A stretch of DNA of 64,000 nucleotides from NCBI GenBank assembly GCA_012959785.1, contig DUCM01000014.1, positions 124,001 through 188,000 of the forward strand, given 5' to 3'. Below, one piece after another: positions 1 through 11,294 of this stretch. Each line of letters begins with the position of its first letter. Positions within the stretch are counted from its first letter, which is position 1. The notes under the pieces were generated by a model. That model made no database searches and was not told the DNA's origin. It was given only the letters and a program-made list of their open reading frames with translations. The position numbers and the translations under genes were made by a program. This stretch comes from Planctomycetota bacterium. Lineage in GTDB: Bacteria; Planctomycetota; UBA1135; GCA-002686595.

Positions 1-3160
<3,160 letters not shown>

Positions 3161-3310
3161 GTAGGGGGCGCGCACCCCGAAGGGTGGGCTTTGTTTGTGA
3201 ACGAGGGCCGTGGGGAGGGCTGCCCTGAGGCCTGTATCAGCCAGCAGCAAATCAGGCCGAGTTTGCCACAACGGGCCCGATAAATCGAGCCAAGAGGGTC
3301 CGCGACCGGG

Positions 3311-4693
3311 CTAGAGGTCTTCGATTCGCGCCGGGCTCTGGCTGAGCCCCGCTGGAGGGCCCGCGAGGGTATCGAGCACCACTCGCCGGCCTTCGCTTTG
3401 GGCTGTGCGTACAAGACTCGCGAGGGCATCGCCCGTGACTTCAAGCACCTCGATATTCCAGCGCTCGCTCAAGAGGTAGGCGTGTTCTGCTCTCCGAACG
3501 AGGACCAAGTCATCGGGCTCGAGCACGGCTTGTGCCCGGGCGCGCCAGGCACCTTCGGGGTCATGGTTTGAGATCCATTTGAGGGCCAGAAAGAGCGGCA
3601 AGAGGGCCCCGAGGACGCACGCGGGGCGCACCCATGCAGCCAGGGAATCTTCGTTGCGGCCCACGAGATCCAGACCCCCCAGGGCGGCGAGGGGCAAGAG
3701 GTGTAAAACCGAAAGCGACGGTCCAGCGCTGAAGAGCAGCGCGGCCGCCAGGGGCAGCAGGGCCCAGAGCGCCAACCACACCGGTGGCGCCTGTTCCGAT
3801 TCTCCGCGGCGCAACGCCACCAGGGCCGCCAGCCCCAAGAGCGTCAAGGCCAGGGAGCCGCCGAAGAGGGCCAGGGTCTTGAGCAAGGAGAGCTGCGCAG
3901 GATCGCAGTAGCCGCCCAGGGCTGGCGCCTCGGCGGGGAGGAATTCGAAGAGCAGGATGCAGAGGGCGAGGCTGGCGAGTGCTGCAATCACCTTTAGAAC
4001 ACTCCCGCGGCGGGAACTCACAAGTTCCGGCGGCCCGCCGAAGAGTCCCAAGACGACAGCTGGCAAGGTGAACAGCAGCCCACTCGACGCGCCCACCGCC
4101 GCCACGAAGAGCAGGGCCACAAGCACCAGGTGCAATCCGTTCGGGGGCACCTCACGGCTCTGCCACAAGGCGCGCAACAAGAGCACTCCCATGAGAAGGG
4201 CCAAAGCCTCCGGTCCGGGCGTGGTGGCCGCGACCCAGGCGAGGGGCGAGAAAAGCACCAGCGCCGCCACAGAGAGGGCGCTCCCCCGGGAGACCCCGAG
4301 GAGTCGTCCAAGGCTCGCCAGGGCCGGCAATGTGGCTCCATAGCAGAGGGCGCTGAGGAGGAGAGCCGCGGGTTCCCAGCGCCAATCCAAGCACTCGCTC
4401 AAGCCGCGCACGAATAGACTCCAGGTGACACCGCCGGAGAACAACTCGCCTTCGCACCAGGCCGCGAGGCTCGCCGGTCCCCTGCCCACCAGCGCTGCTT
4501 GCGGCAGGGCCAGGGCGAACAGCGCCAGCCCCGCGCCCATGAGCCAGGTGCCCAAGAGGCTTCTGCCCGGGCGATCCAGCTCGTCCGCACTAATCAGGTC
4601 GCGAGTCAGGTGGCGTGGAAAGCCGCCCAGAATTTCCTCCGCGCTGTCGAGGCCTCCCTCGGGTGCTTGCTCCGAAGAGCTGACGGGGTTCAC
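3311..4693 (-). CDS. Polytopic membrane protein of unknown function (GT-C-like topology)
   Basis: 460 residues beginning at a GTG. An acidic cytosolic N-terminus (about 45 residues) is followed by roughly ten Leu/Ala-rich hydrophobic segments between residues 48 and 370. A soluble C-terminal domain of about 90 residues then contains alternating beta/alpha-like stretches (DDLVLVRRAEHAYLLSERW, IEVLEVTGDAL, RRVVLDTLAG). The arrangement of a polytopic core plus a C-terminal soluble domain resembles lipid-linked glycosyltransferases (GT-C/PMT type), but I see no diagnostic Asp-Asp/Glu loop motif, so no enzyme activity is claimed. It lies 42 bases downstream of the NadE stop and may be co-transcribed with the NAD synthetase genes. 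Alternative: a DUF2029/DUF2079-like membrane protein. Confidence 0.8.
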   Translation of the reverse strand: MNPVSSSEQAPEGGLDSAEEILGGFPRHLTRDLISADELDRPGRSLLGTWLMGAGLALFALALPQAALVGRGPASLAAWCEGELFSGGVTWSLFVRGLSECLDWRWEPAALLLSALCYGATLPALASLGRLLGVSRGSALSVAALVLFSPLAWVAATTPGPEALALLMGVLLLRALWQSREVPPNGLHLVLVALLFVAAVGASSGLLFTLPAVVLGLFGGPPELVSSRRGSVLKVIAALASLALCILLFEFLPAEAPALGGYCDPAQLSLLKTLALFGGSLALTLLGLAALVALRRGESEQAPPVWLALWALLPLAAALLFSAGPSLSVLHLLPLAALGGLDLVGRNEDSLAAWVRPACVLGALLPLFLALKWISNHDPEGAWRARAQAVLEPDDLVLVRRAEHAYLLSERWNIEVLEVTGDALASLVRTAQSEGRRVVLDTLAGPPAGLSQSPARIEDL

Positions 4694-4735
4694 GGGTGGA
4701 CCTTTTTTCGTGGCTCCATTGGTCGTGATCCCATG

Positions 4736-5557
4736 TTAGTGACCCCACGAACGCAGGTAGCGGAAGTCGTGGTTGAGTGTGCGGTTCGAGAGCTTGGGGA
4801 TGATTGGTGGCAGGCGCTTGTACTGGTTCTGGGCGATGCGGTGCGCGATGTCCAGCACGAAGGCCTCCTCGAAGCCCATGGCCAGCAGCTCTTCCACGCT
4901 GCGTCGTTCATCGACCATGGCGAATAGCAGTGCGTCGGCTTCAGCGTAGGAAAAGCCGAGTTCTGCCTCGTCGGTTTGGCCCATGAAGAGGTCGGCCGAG
5001 GGTTCCTTGTCGAGCACGGCGTCTGGTAATCCCAGGTGCTTGGCGAGTTGAAATACTTGGTGTTTGTACAGGTCGCCCAGGGGATTGAGCGCGCTTGCGC
5101 TGTCGCCGAACTGGGTTGAATAGCCCAACAAGGCCTCTGTCTTGTTGCTCGTGCCGAGCACCAGTCCAGCAAACTCCACCGATTCGTCGTAGAGCACGAT
5201 CATACGGCAACGCGCCATCACATTGCCTCGTCTCAACGGATCGCTGACATTCGCGGCGTCGAGGTAGCCATCGGCCATGGCGCTGATGTCGATGCGCTTG
5301 GATTCAATGCCCAGGGCCTCGATCACCAGCCGCGCATCGCCTTCGGAGTCGGGGTTCGAGGTGCGGTAGGGCAGCATCACCCCGAGCACATTCTGCGCTC
5401 CGAAGGCGCGCGCGGCCAAGGCCGCCGCCAGGGCTGAATCAACTCCGCCCGAGAGCCCCAGGAGCACCCGCGAGAAACCGAATTTGCCGGTTTCCTTGCG
5501 CAGAAAGCGCAAGAGCAGGTCCTCGACCAACTCGACCTGGATGTCGAGCGGACTCAT
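4736..5557 (-). CDS. nadE: NAD(+) synthetase (synthetase domain only)
   Basis: 273 residues. Amidates deamido-NAD to NAD via an adenylated intermediate (cytosol). The PP-loop ATPase motif SGGVDS is at residues 36-41, the substrate-binding RRGNVMARCRM stretch at about 109-119, and GTSNKTE followed by GYSTQFGD at about 135-151. The GYSTQFGD form resembles glutamine-dependent enzymes more than short ammonia-dependent NadE. The ATG at 5557 overlaps the stop of the nitrilase-family gene by four bases (ATGA). Longer in-frame readings run backwards through that gene and are rejected. In most bacteria using glutamine, the amidase domain is fused to the N-terminus. Here it is a separate upstream polypeptide, so the pair probably forms a two-subunit enzyme. 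Confidence 0.95.
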   Translation of the reverse strand: MSPLDIQVELVEDLLLRFLRKETGKFGFSRVLLGLSGGVDSALAAALAARAFGAQNVLGVMLPYRTSNPDSEGDARLVIEALGIESKRIDISAMADGYLDAANVSDPLRRGNVMARCRMIVLYDESVEFAGLVLGTSNKTEALLGYSTQFGDSASALNPLGDLYKHQVFQLAKHLGLPDAVLDKEPSADLFMGQTDEAELGFSYAEADALLFAMVDERRSVEELLAMGFEEAFVLDIAHRIAQNQYKRLPPIIPKLSNRTLNHDFRYLRSWGH

Positions 5558-6417
5558 CGCCTGTTCGCTTCGATGCGTTGAAGTTCCGCCAGCACCATCC
5601 AGGGTTTTTCGTCCCGTCGCAGAGGCGCTTGCATGCGCGCGCGTTCGTTTTCGCCGCAGTCGATCCGGCAGGTGAGGTGTCCAGGGTCCAATCCTTCCAG
5701 GACGGCAACTTCGCGGCCTTGGGGGTTGGCGATGCGGCTGGCCCCACCGAAGATCACTCCGTCTTCGACGCCAGTGCGATTGACATAAAGCGACCAGGTT
5801 TGGTAGAGGGTCGAGGCGTTCGCGAGCAGTGCGCGCCAGGTCTCTACCGAGGCCAAGCCAGGGTCGCTCGCTGCCACTCCGCGGCCGGGGCCTGCGCTCG
5901 GCACCAGGAGCATGTCGACGCCAGCGAGGAAGTAGAGCCAGGCGCCAGCTGCGTGCCACATGTCCTCGCAGATCAATACTCCCAGGTGGCCGTGGCGAGA
6001 CTCGACGACACAGAATTGGTCACCAGCAGCCAGGTCGCGGCTCTCTTCGAACATGCCGTAGGTCACCAGGTGAACCTTGCGGTGCACATGCAGCAGCTCG
6101 CCGTCTTCGAAGATTGCGTAGGCGTTGTAGAGGCGGCCATCGGGCGCTCGTTCCACAAATCCCAAGCCCAGGGTGAGTCCTCCCGAAGCCTCGCGCAAGA
6201 CCTCCAACTCGGCTCCATCGCGGGCCAAGGCGACTTCGGGCGTTTGATCCTTGAGGTAATAGCCGGTCAGCGAGAGCTCGGGAAACAAGAGCATCTCGGA
6301 CCCCGCTGCCCGCGCAGCCTTGATCTCGCTCTGGTGCAGGGCGAGGTTGGCGTCGAGGTTGCCGAGGGTCGGCTCAATCTGGGCCAGGGAGACCTGGAAC
6401 GGGGCGGGAGTCTTCAA
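5554..6417 (-). CDS. Nitrilase-superfamily amidase, probable glutaminase subunit of NAD synthetase
   Basis: 287 residues, the length of a single carbon-nitrogen hydrolase domain. The catalytic triad is visible: Glu47 in FPELSLTGYY, Lys114 in HVHRKVHL and Cys150 in GVLICEDMWH. The family hydrolyses amide or nitrile bonds through the Cys. Because the gene is coupled by a four-base overlap to nadE, the likely job is to release ammonia from glutamine for NadE; this is inference from context and from the fused enzymes in other bacteria. The start is a TTG at 6417, preceded at exactly seven bases by TATCCT with no Shine-Dalgarno sequence, consistent with a leaderless mRNA. Alternative: an unrelated amidase such as a deaminated-glutathione or carbamoyl amidase. 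Confidence 0.9.
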   Translation of the reverse strand: MKTPAPFQVSLAQIEPTLGNLDANLALHQSEIKAARAAGSEMLLFPELSLTGYYLKDQTPEVALARDGAELEVLREASGGLTLGLGFVERAPDGRLYNAYAIFEDGELLHVHRKVHLVTYGMFEESRDLAAGDQFCVVESRHGHLGVLICEDMWHAAGAWLYFLAGVDMLLVPSAGPGRGVAASDPGLASVETWRALLANASTLYQTWSLYVNRTGVEDGVIFGGASRIANPQGREVAVLEGLDPGHLTCRIDCGENERARMQAPLRRDEKPWMVLAELQRIEANRR

Positions 6418-6424
6418 GGGCCAC

Positions 6425-6430
6425 AGGATA
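6425..6430 (-). promoter_or_regulatory. -10-like hexamer TATCCT, 7 bases before the amidase start
   Basis: TATCCT read on the minus strand is separated from the TTG start by GTGGCCC. It is preceded by TG one base away (TGTTATCCT), an extended -10 arrangement. It lies in the 38-base gap after the ArsC-like gene, so the NAD synthetase pair can have its own promoter and a leaderless transcript. No convincing -35 element is seen. Confidence 0.5.
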
Positions 6431-6455
6431 ACAGCCGCTCTGCCCCGGGGGGAGC

Positions 6456-7094
6456 CTAGCCCGATAGCGCTGCCAGGCGCTCGAATAGAAAGCGCATCTC
6501 GCGGCCAATGACCTCAGCGGCGGCGTCATAGGCAGCCTGTTCGGTGGGCTGGCCGTCGAAAGTGCCCGGATCGTCGTAGAGGATTGAGGCGCGGCCCAGG
6601 GCGCCATCTGGGGAAGGGCACTCGTGGTCCGCTGCGGAGCAGGTGACCACGGCGAAGTAGTCGCTGGCAGGGTTTTCGAGGTGCCCCAAGAGTTTCGAGA
6701 AGCAGCGCTCTGGCTTTGTGCCTTGAGCGTCGGACACCAGGTAGATTGGGTTCTCTTCGTGGCCCGCCGGTGCTCCCTCGGTCTCTCGATCTGTTTCTCG
6801 GGTGGCGTCTCGGACGATAGAGTAGCCCGCTCGTCGCAGGGCTTTGATGGTGGCGGGGTGTACGGCGCTAACGGCGGTGCCCGCCGAGTAGGTCGCGATG
6901 CCCGTGAGTCCGGCGCGCCGCGCGGCGGTCTGGGCCAACACCTGGGCAAGTTGGCTGCGGCGCGAATTGTGCGTGCAGAGGAAGACGATCGCCAAGGCGC
7001 CTCCCCGGCTCGCAGCAGCCAAGGCTCGGGCCAAATCTACCAGGGCCTCTTGCCGCGCGGGCTCGATGGTTTCGTCAGCGTTGGTCAGGGTCAT
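6456..7094 (-). CDS. Low-molecular-weight protein tyrosine phosphatase / arsenate reductase-like protein
   Basis: 212 residues. The active-site loop FLCTHNSRRSQLAQ (Cys-X5-Arg) sits near the N-terminus and a distal acidic loop ILYDDPG near the C-terminus, as in LMW-PTPase/ArsC proteins that use a thiol for dephosphorylation or arsenate reduction. Central segments TYSAGTAVSAVHPATIKAL and YFAVVTCSAADHECP match the ArsC-like group found in Bacteroidetes and planctomycetes. I chose the ATG at 7094; another in-frame ATG lies 13 codons upstream but the extra residues look non-coding. No arsenite transporter or ArsR neighbour is present, so an arsenic role is not supported by context. It ends 38 bases before the amidase gene's start. 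Confidence 0.8.
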   Translation of the reverse strand: MTLTNADETIEPARQEALVDLARALAAASRGGALAIVFLCTHNSRRSQLAQVLAQTAARRAGLTGIATYSAGTAVSAVHPATIKALRRAGYSIVRDATRETDRETEGAPAGHEENPIYLVSDAQGTKPERCFSKLLGHLENPASDYFAVVTCSAADHECPSPDGALGRASILYDDPGTFDGQPTEQAAYDAAAEVIGREMRFLFERLAALSG

Positions 7095-7176
7095 CTTCTT
7101 CGGGGTGCAGTTGGGCCCTTGAAGAGGTCCCAAGCAGACCCGGCTCCGCGCCCGACTCTCCGGGCGTGTCGGGCGC

Positions 7177-8172
7177 TCAGGCCTTCTTTGCCACTTCGAG
7201 AGCTTCGAGCACCAATTCGTCGGTGGTGATGGCCGAGGCTTCGCCTTCGTAGTTGAGGATCAGGCGGTGGCGCAGAGCGCTTTTCGCGAGGGCTTCGAAG
7301 TCTTGCGTCTGAACATGCAACCGGCCCTGGACCAGGGCGCGGGCCTTGGCCGAGAGGAGCAGGGCTTGTCCGCCCCGCGGGCTGGCGCCATGGCGCACAA
7401 AGCGCCGTACGCCTTCGGGCGCGCTCTCGTCGCTGGGGTGCGTGGCGCGCACCAGGCGAGCGGCCAGGCTGACCATGTCTGAACTCGCGGGGACTTCCCG
7501 CACCAGGCGCAGCATCTCGAGCAGCTCCTCGCCACGGACCATGGGTCCGACAGGTTCGCGCACTTTCCCGGTTGTTTCGTCCAAGATCGTAATCAAGTTC
7601 TCGAGGGGTGGCGATTCGACCTGGATTTTCAAGAGGAAGCGATCGAGTTGGGCTTCGGGCAGGGGGTAGGTGCCTTCCATCTCGATAGGGTTCTGGGTCG
7701 CGATCACCATGAAGGGCTCGTCTAGTACGCAGGTCTCGCCGAAGACGGTGACCTGTTTTTCGCCCATGGCTTCGAGCAACGCTGATTGGGTGCGTGGCGT
7801 GGCGCGGTTGATCTCGTCAGCCAGAACCACATTGGAAAAAATCGGACCGCGTTGGAACTCAAACTCGCGCTTGCCCGTAGACGATTCGGTCAAGATGCGC
7901 ATGCCGATCACATCGGCCGGCATCAGGTCGGGCGTGAACTGGATGCGGCTGAATTCGAGATCCAAGACCTGAGCCAAGGTGCGCACCAGAGTCGTCTTGC
8001 CCAATCCCGGCGCTCCTTCGAGCAGGGCATGGCCTCCGGCGAGGATGGTGAGCAGCAATTCCTCCACGACATCGTGTTGACCGAGGAAAATCGTCTCGAT
8101 CGCCCCTTCGAGAGCCTTGAAGCGTTCGAAGAGCTGCGCGATGCGCGCTTGGGATGTTTCTTGCATCGTCAT
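7177..8172 (-). CDS. MoxR-family AAA+ ATPase
   Basis: 331 residues. The Walker A motif is GAPGLGKTT (about residues 54-62). Walker B is VVLADEINRATPRTQSALLE, and sensor-1 is IATQNPIEMEGTYPLPEAQ followed by DRFLLKI, the signature of the MoxR subfamily. These ATPases act as chaperones that insert cofactors or activate partner proteins, usually together with DUF58 and von Willebrand A-domain proteins encoded next to them. No such partner gene occurs here, since the neighbours are ArsC-like and DUF1801 proteins, so its client is unknown. The start ATG is followed two codons later by another ATG, and either could be used. Confidence 0.93.
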   Translation of the reverse strand: MTMQETSQARIAQLFERFKALEGAIETIFLGQHDVVEELLLTILAGGHALLEGAPGLGKTTLVRTLAQVLDLEFSRIQFTPDLMPADVIGMRILTESSTGKREFEFQRGPIFSNVVLADEINRATPRTQSALLEAMGEKQVTVFGETCVLDEPFMVIATQNPIEMEGTYPLPEAQLDRFLLKIQVESPPLENLITILDETTGKVREPVGPMVRGEELLEMLRLVREVPASSDMVSLAARLVRATHPSDESAPEGVRRFVRHGASPRGGQALLLSAKARALVQGRLHVQTQDFEALAKSALRHRLILNYEGEASAITTDELVLEALEVAKKA

Positions 8173-8325
8173 GAATAGTCCAGGCTATCAGGTTCCACCA
8201 AGCTGCGAAAAGAAAAGGGCGGTCGGCCAAGAACGCAGCGCCCACGATACGGTTCAGGGGCAGCATCATTGCAGGGGCAATAGGGGCGGAGAATGCGTCC
8301 TGCTGACCCACACCCAAAATCAGCC

Positions 8326-8808
8326 TCAGAGTTTCTTCGCTCGCTTCTTGCTGGCCCCTTCGGAGAGGCTTGCTTCGTAGAACTTCACGAACTTCTTTGC
8401 CGTCATGCGCTTGATAGCTCGGCCGATGGCGTCGAGGGGCACCTGATCCAACTTCTTCACGCGCACGCAGGACTTGCCCATGTCCAGGCGACAGCCCGTT
8501 GTCTTCCATTCCGAGACGAAACGCTCCCGGTGCGATGGATCGAAGTAGAGGCAGAAGAGATAGATGCCTACATGGCTCTTTTGCGAGGCCACCGAGGCAA
8601 AGGGCAGCGGTTCCTCCGGCTTGCAGTGATAACCAGCCGGATAATCCGAGTGCGGCAGAAACCAGGCTGGCATCCCGTACTGCATGCCGGCCTCGAAGCG
8701 CGGATCCATGTTGGCTGTCATCACTTCACGGATTGCCTGCACGAGCTCTCGACGCTCGGGCGTGAGCTCCTTGAGGTAGGCGAGGATTGCCTTGTTTGTC
8801 GTGACCAT
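8326..8808 (-). CDS. DUF1801 domain protein
   Basis: 160 residues. The N-terminal stretch YLKELTPERRELVQAIREVM, followed by MQYGMPAWFLP, and the aromatic strand VGIYLFCLYFD identify the DUF1801 (YdhG-like) fold, a small cytosolic SRPBCC-independent alpha/beta domain of unknown biochemical role. The C-terminus ends in a Lys/Ala/Ser-rich tail (SEGASKKRAKKL). It is encoded alone, 153 bases upstream of the MoxR gene in transcription order. The function cannot be specified. Confidence 0.85.
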   Translation of the reverse strand: MVTTNKAILAYLKELTPERRELVQAIREVMTANMDPRFEAGMQYGMPAWFLPHSDYPAGYHCKPEEPLPFASVASQKSHVGIYLFCLYFDPSHRERFVSEWKTTGCRLDMGKSCVRVKKLDQVPLDAIGRAIKRMTAKKFVKFYEASLSEGASKKRAKKL

Positions 8809-9010
8809 GGGAGTGTGGGTTTGCTCAGCCCAAGGGCGGCCTTTGCGTAGGGGTTGCTGGAATTAGGGCTCGCTTGTCAGGATACTTGAACCCGCCTGGG
8901 TCAGGATCCAGAGCCGAGGAAAACGCAGCTTGGGGCCCACCAAGCAGAGCAGCGGTCCTTGGCGCGCTGCGAAACACAGCCCGCTTTTCTCGGGTGGCGG
9001 AGGCCCGTGG

Positions 9011-9016
9011 TATCCT
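9011..9016 (+). promoter_or_regulatory. -10-like hexamer TATCCT upstream of methyltransferase
   Basis: TATCCT on the plus strand, 29 bases before the ATG at 9046. If used, it would give a short leader of roughly 22 bases. It is identical to the hexamers upstream of 6417 and 11227. Confidence 0.3.
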
Positions 9017-9045
9017 GCGTCCGCAGCATCACTTCGGCGCTCAAC

Positions 9046-9960
9046 ATGGCCAACTCGTCCTTGCTACAAGACTCAAATCCAGCGCATGGCGCACCCGCGT
9101 CCCTGGAGGCCTGCCCCCTGTGCTCGGGGAGCCAGCTGCGGTGGTTCGACCTCGACTACCGCGGCACGCCCATCTTCTCTTGCGGGACTTGCGAGATGCG
9201 CTTCGTCAACCCGCAGCCCTCCCTGGAAGCGCTGCATCAACTCTACGCCGATTACGACGGTACCCAGGGGCCGGATGCCGGAGCGCACCGGACCCCGCGC
9301 CAGGAGCGCCGCCGCCAACGCAACCAGAAGCGGTTCCCGGGGGAACTCAAGCATGCGTACAACTTCCAGTTGATCGAACGCTACGCTGCCCCCGGGCGAT
9401 TGCTCTCCATCGGATGCGGCAGCGGAACTGACCTCAAGGTGGCTCGGGCACGGGGCTGGCAGGTCGAAGGTCTCGAGATCGACCCAGGGCTTGCGCGCCA
9501 AACCACCGAACAGACAGGTTGCCAGGTGTCCCACGGGAACCTGCTGGACTTCGCGACCGAGGGCGCGCTCTACGATTGTGTCTACATGAATCATGTCCTC
9601 GAGCACGCCTTGGCTCCGGGGGATTGGCTCAGGAAGGTGCACAGTCTCTTGAGCCCCTCGGGTGTCATGTGGATCGCATGCCCAAACATCGACTCGCTCT
9701 CGAACAGGACCAAGACTCTCATGGGACGCCTTTCGCTCAAGGCGTATCGGGGCAAGCACTACGCTTCCTGGCACCATCTGTTCTTCTTCTCGCCGCGGCA
9801 TCTAGCGCGGCTCTTGGAAAAGCAGTACGGCTTCAGCGTCATCCACGCCCAAGGCGAGCTGAGGCCCTCTCAGCACGGAGCCATGGGCGTGCGCGAGCGA
9901 GCCTACCAGGCTCTTCCAAACTTAAAATCCTGCTTCCAGCTCATCGCGCGGAAGGCGTAA
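9046..9960 (+). CDS. Class I SAM-dependent methyltransferase with N-terminal zinc ribbon
   Basis: 304 residues from the ATG at 9046; longer readings add an unlikely Cys/Arg-rich leader. The N-terminal pair CPLCSGSQLRW and IFSCGTCEMRF forms a Cys4 zinc-ribbon-like module. A Rossmann core follows, with the SAM-binding glycine loop LLSIGCGSGTDL near residue 122, an acidic end of strand 2 (VEGLEID) and the post-II motif YDCVYMNHVLEHALAPGDWL. This is the Methyltransf_23 type often encoded in polysaccharide or lipid modification loci. The substrate cannot be read from the sequence, and no biosynthetic cluster surrounds it. It is transcribed divergently from the DUF1801 gene. Confidence 0.88.
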   Translation: MANSSLLQDSNPAHGAPASLEACPLCSGSQLRWFDLDYRGTPIFSCGTCEMRFVNPQPSLEALHQLYADYDGTQGPDAGAHRTPRQERRRQRNQKRFPGELKHAYNFQLIERYAAPGRLLSIGCGSGTDLKVARARGWQVEGLEIDPGLARQTTEQTGCQVSHGNLLDFATEGALYDCVYMNHVLEHALAPGDWLRKVHSLLSPSGVMWIACPNIDSLSNRTKTLMGRLSLKAYRGKHYASWHHLFFFSPRHLARLLEKQYGFSVIHAQGELRPSQHGAMGVRERAYQALPNLKSCFQLIARKA

Positions 9961-10390
9961 GCCCTCCCCGTTGGCTTCCCGGCTCAGGTTCGGCAGAGTG
10001 TTTGGTATGTGAGCCATGATGGCTGCGGACATTACGGCTGCAAGTATCGAAAAGCACCCCGTGCGCGCCTCGCCCAACTGGAAGCCAACCTGCGTGTGGC
10101 TTCACACTCCCTGGCCCAGAGCCAGAGCGAGTTGGCCACCCTGGTGGGCCATGACCGGCATCGCTCTCGACAAACTCAGTTCCCAGAAGGCCATCGAAGC
10201 TTCGCTGTTCTCGGTGTCGGACGACACCCAGACCGGTCTAGTGACTCTCAATGTGGGCCGCGCCGGTCAACATGAGGCTGTTGGGGAATTGGGTGGTCTC
10301 TGAAGCTTTGGGAGCGTTGGTCATGGTCATAGGAAAACGGGAACTTCGCGGGGCTTTCAACGCAAGACTCACAGCTCACTCTCGAGCGGG
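9961..10390 (+). other. 430-base stretch without a supported gene
   Basis: It lies between the converging methyltransferase and DUF72 genes. Two overlapping short plus-strand frames exist (start near 10009 and 10016). One contains a helix-like run ARLAQLEANLRVASHSLAQS and the other ALDKLSSQKAIEASLFSV, so this could be a frameshifted remnant of a short helical protein, but I recognise no family. No tRNA, hairpin terminator or repeat was found. Confidence 0.4.
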
Positions 10391-11227
10391 TCAGCTGCTT
10401 CCTTTTCGGACCAACTGCGCCAATTCGCGGGCTGTGGCGGGACCGTGGCCGGCGTAGTGGTTGTTGGCGTAGGCGAACGATTCGGTCACGCCGTTCGAAA
10501 GAGAGCACAGTAGCGTGGCCCACTCCTCGAGGCTTTCCCTCCGATCGAGGACGATGGCGTCAAAGGTTTTCGTCTTGGCATCGACGGCTTTGCGATCACC
10601 GATCAGGCGTGCGTAGACGAAGTCGGCGGTGATGAGATCGAATTCCTTGGCGAGGCGCGCGGGATGGGGCATGTAGGCCATGTCCACCAAGACCAGGGCC
10701 ACGCCGCGGGCGCGTAATAAGCCAAGTAACTCGTCGTCGACCCAATTTTTGTTGCGCACTTCGACGGCGTAGCGGATGCCCCCAGGCAGTTTTTCCAAGT
10801 ACCGCTCCAGCCGTTCAAGGAAGGGTCCTCTTGAGGGAAACACCTGGCGGTTGAAGTAGGGGAACTGCAAAACGAGGGGCCCGAGCTTGGCGCCCATGAG
10901 TGACATGTTCTCGATAAAAACCTCGGTGTCCCGCTGCACGCGCTCGGGGACCAGCACCGCATCGGGGTCGGGCCGCGGGCCCTCGCCGCCGTGGACGATT
11001 CCGCGCGGGAACTTGGCGGAGAGAGTGAAGCCCTCGGGGGTCTTCTGTTGCCAACCCTCCACCATGGAACGGCTCGGAACGCGGTAGTAGGTGACATCCG
11101 CCTCGAGGGTGTCGAATTGGGTGGCGTAGTAAGCGAGGAACTCCGCCGGACGCATCCCCGCGGGGTAGAAGCTCCCGACCCAGCCGGGCGACGACCAACT
11201 GGAGGTACCATGGCGTAGCTTGCCCAT
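10391..11227 (-). CDS. DUF72 family protein (YecE-like)
   Basis: 278 residues. MGKLRHGTSSWSSPGWVGSF at the start, FYPAGMRPAEFLAYYATQFDTLEADVTYYRVPS, the FPRGIVH strand and the late AYANNHYAGHGPATA motif are diagnostic of DUF72 TIM-barrel proteins. The family is widespread and of unclear biochemical function. The start at 11227 is chosen because the conserved domain begins at its second residue and because TATCCT lies exactly seven bases upstream (leaderless pattern). The 50-codon longer reading runs back through the neighbouring gene's 3' end. Cytosolic. Confidence 0.93.
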   Translation of the reverse strand: MGKLRHGTSSWSSPGWVGSFYPAGMRPAEFLAYYATQFDTLEADVTYYRVPSRSMVEGWQQKTPEGFTLSAKFPRGIVHGGEGPRPDPDAVLVPERVQRDTEVFIENMSLMGAKLGPLVLQFPYFNRQVFPSRGPFLERLERYLEKLPGGIRYAVEVRNKNWVDDELLGLLRARGVALVLVDMAYMPHPARLAKEFDLITADFVYARLIGDRKAVDAKTKTFDAIVLDRRESLEEWATLLCSLSNGVTESFAYANNHYAGHGPATARELAQLVRKGSS

Positions 11228-11234
11228 GAAGCAG

Positions 11235-11240
11235 AGGATA
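11235..11240 (-). promoter_or_regulatory. -10-like hexamer TATCCT, 7 bases before DUF72 start
   Basis: TATCCT followed by CTGCTTC and then ATG on the minus strand, with no Shine-Dalgarno sequence between. Same hexamer and same spacing as upstream of the NAD synthetase amidase gene. Confidence 0.5.
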
Positions 11241-11294
11241 GCCCCGCGACCGGCGGGCAGCTGGCCTATTGCTGATCCATGGGTCGCAGTCTTC

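Noticed and set aside
5557..5959. Extended N-terminus of NadE reading back to 5959
   Set aside because: The extension lies entirely inside the amidase gene in another frame. The ATG at 5557 has the ATGA overlap and begins the conserved domain.
10009..10303. Two overlapping short frames that could be a small helical protein
   Set aside because: Only fragments look coding, in different frames, with no recognised family or ribosome site; listed as a gene-free stretch.
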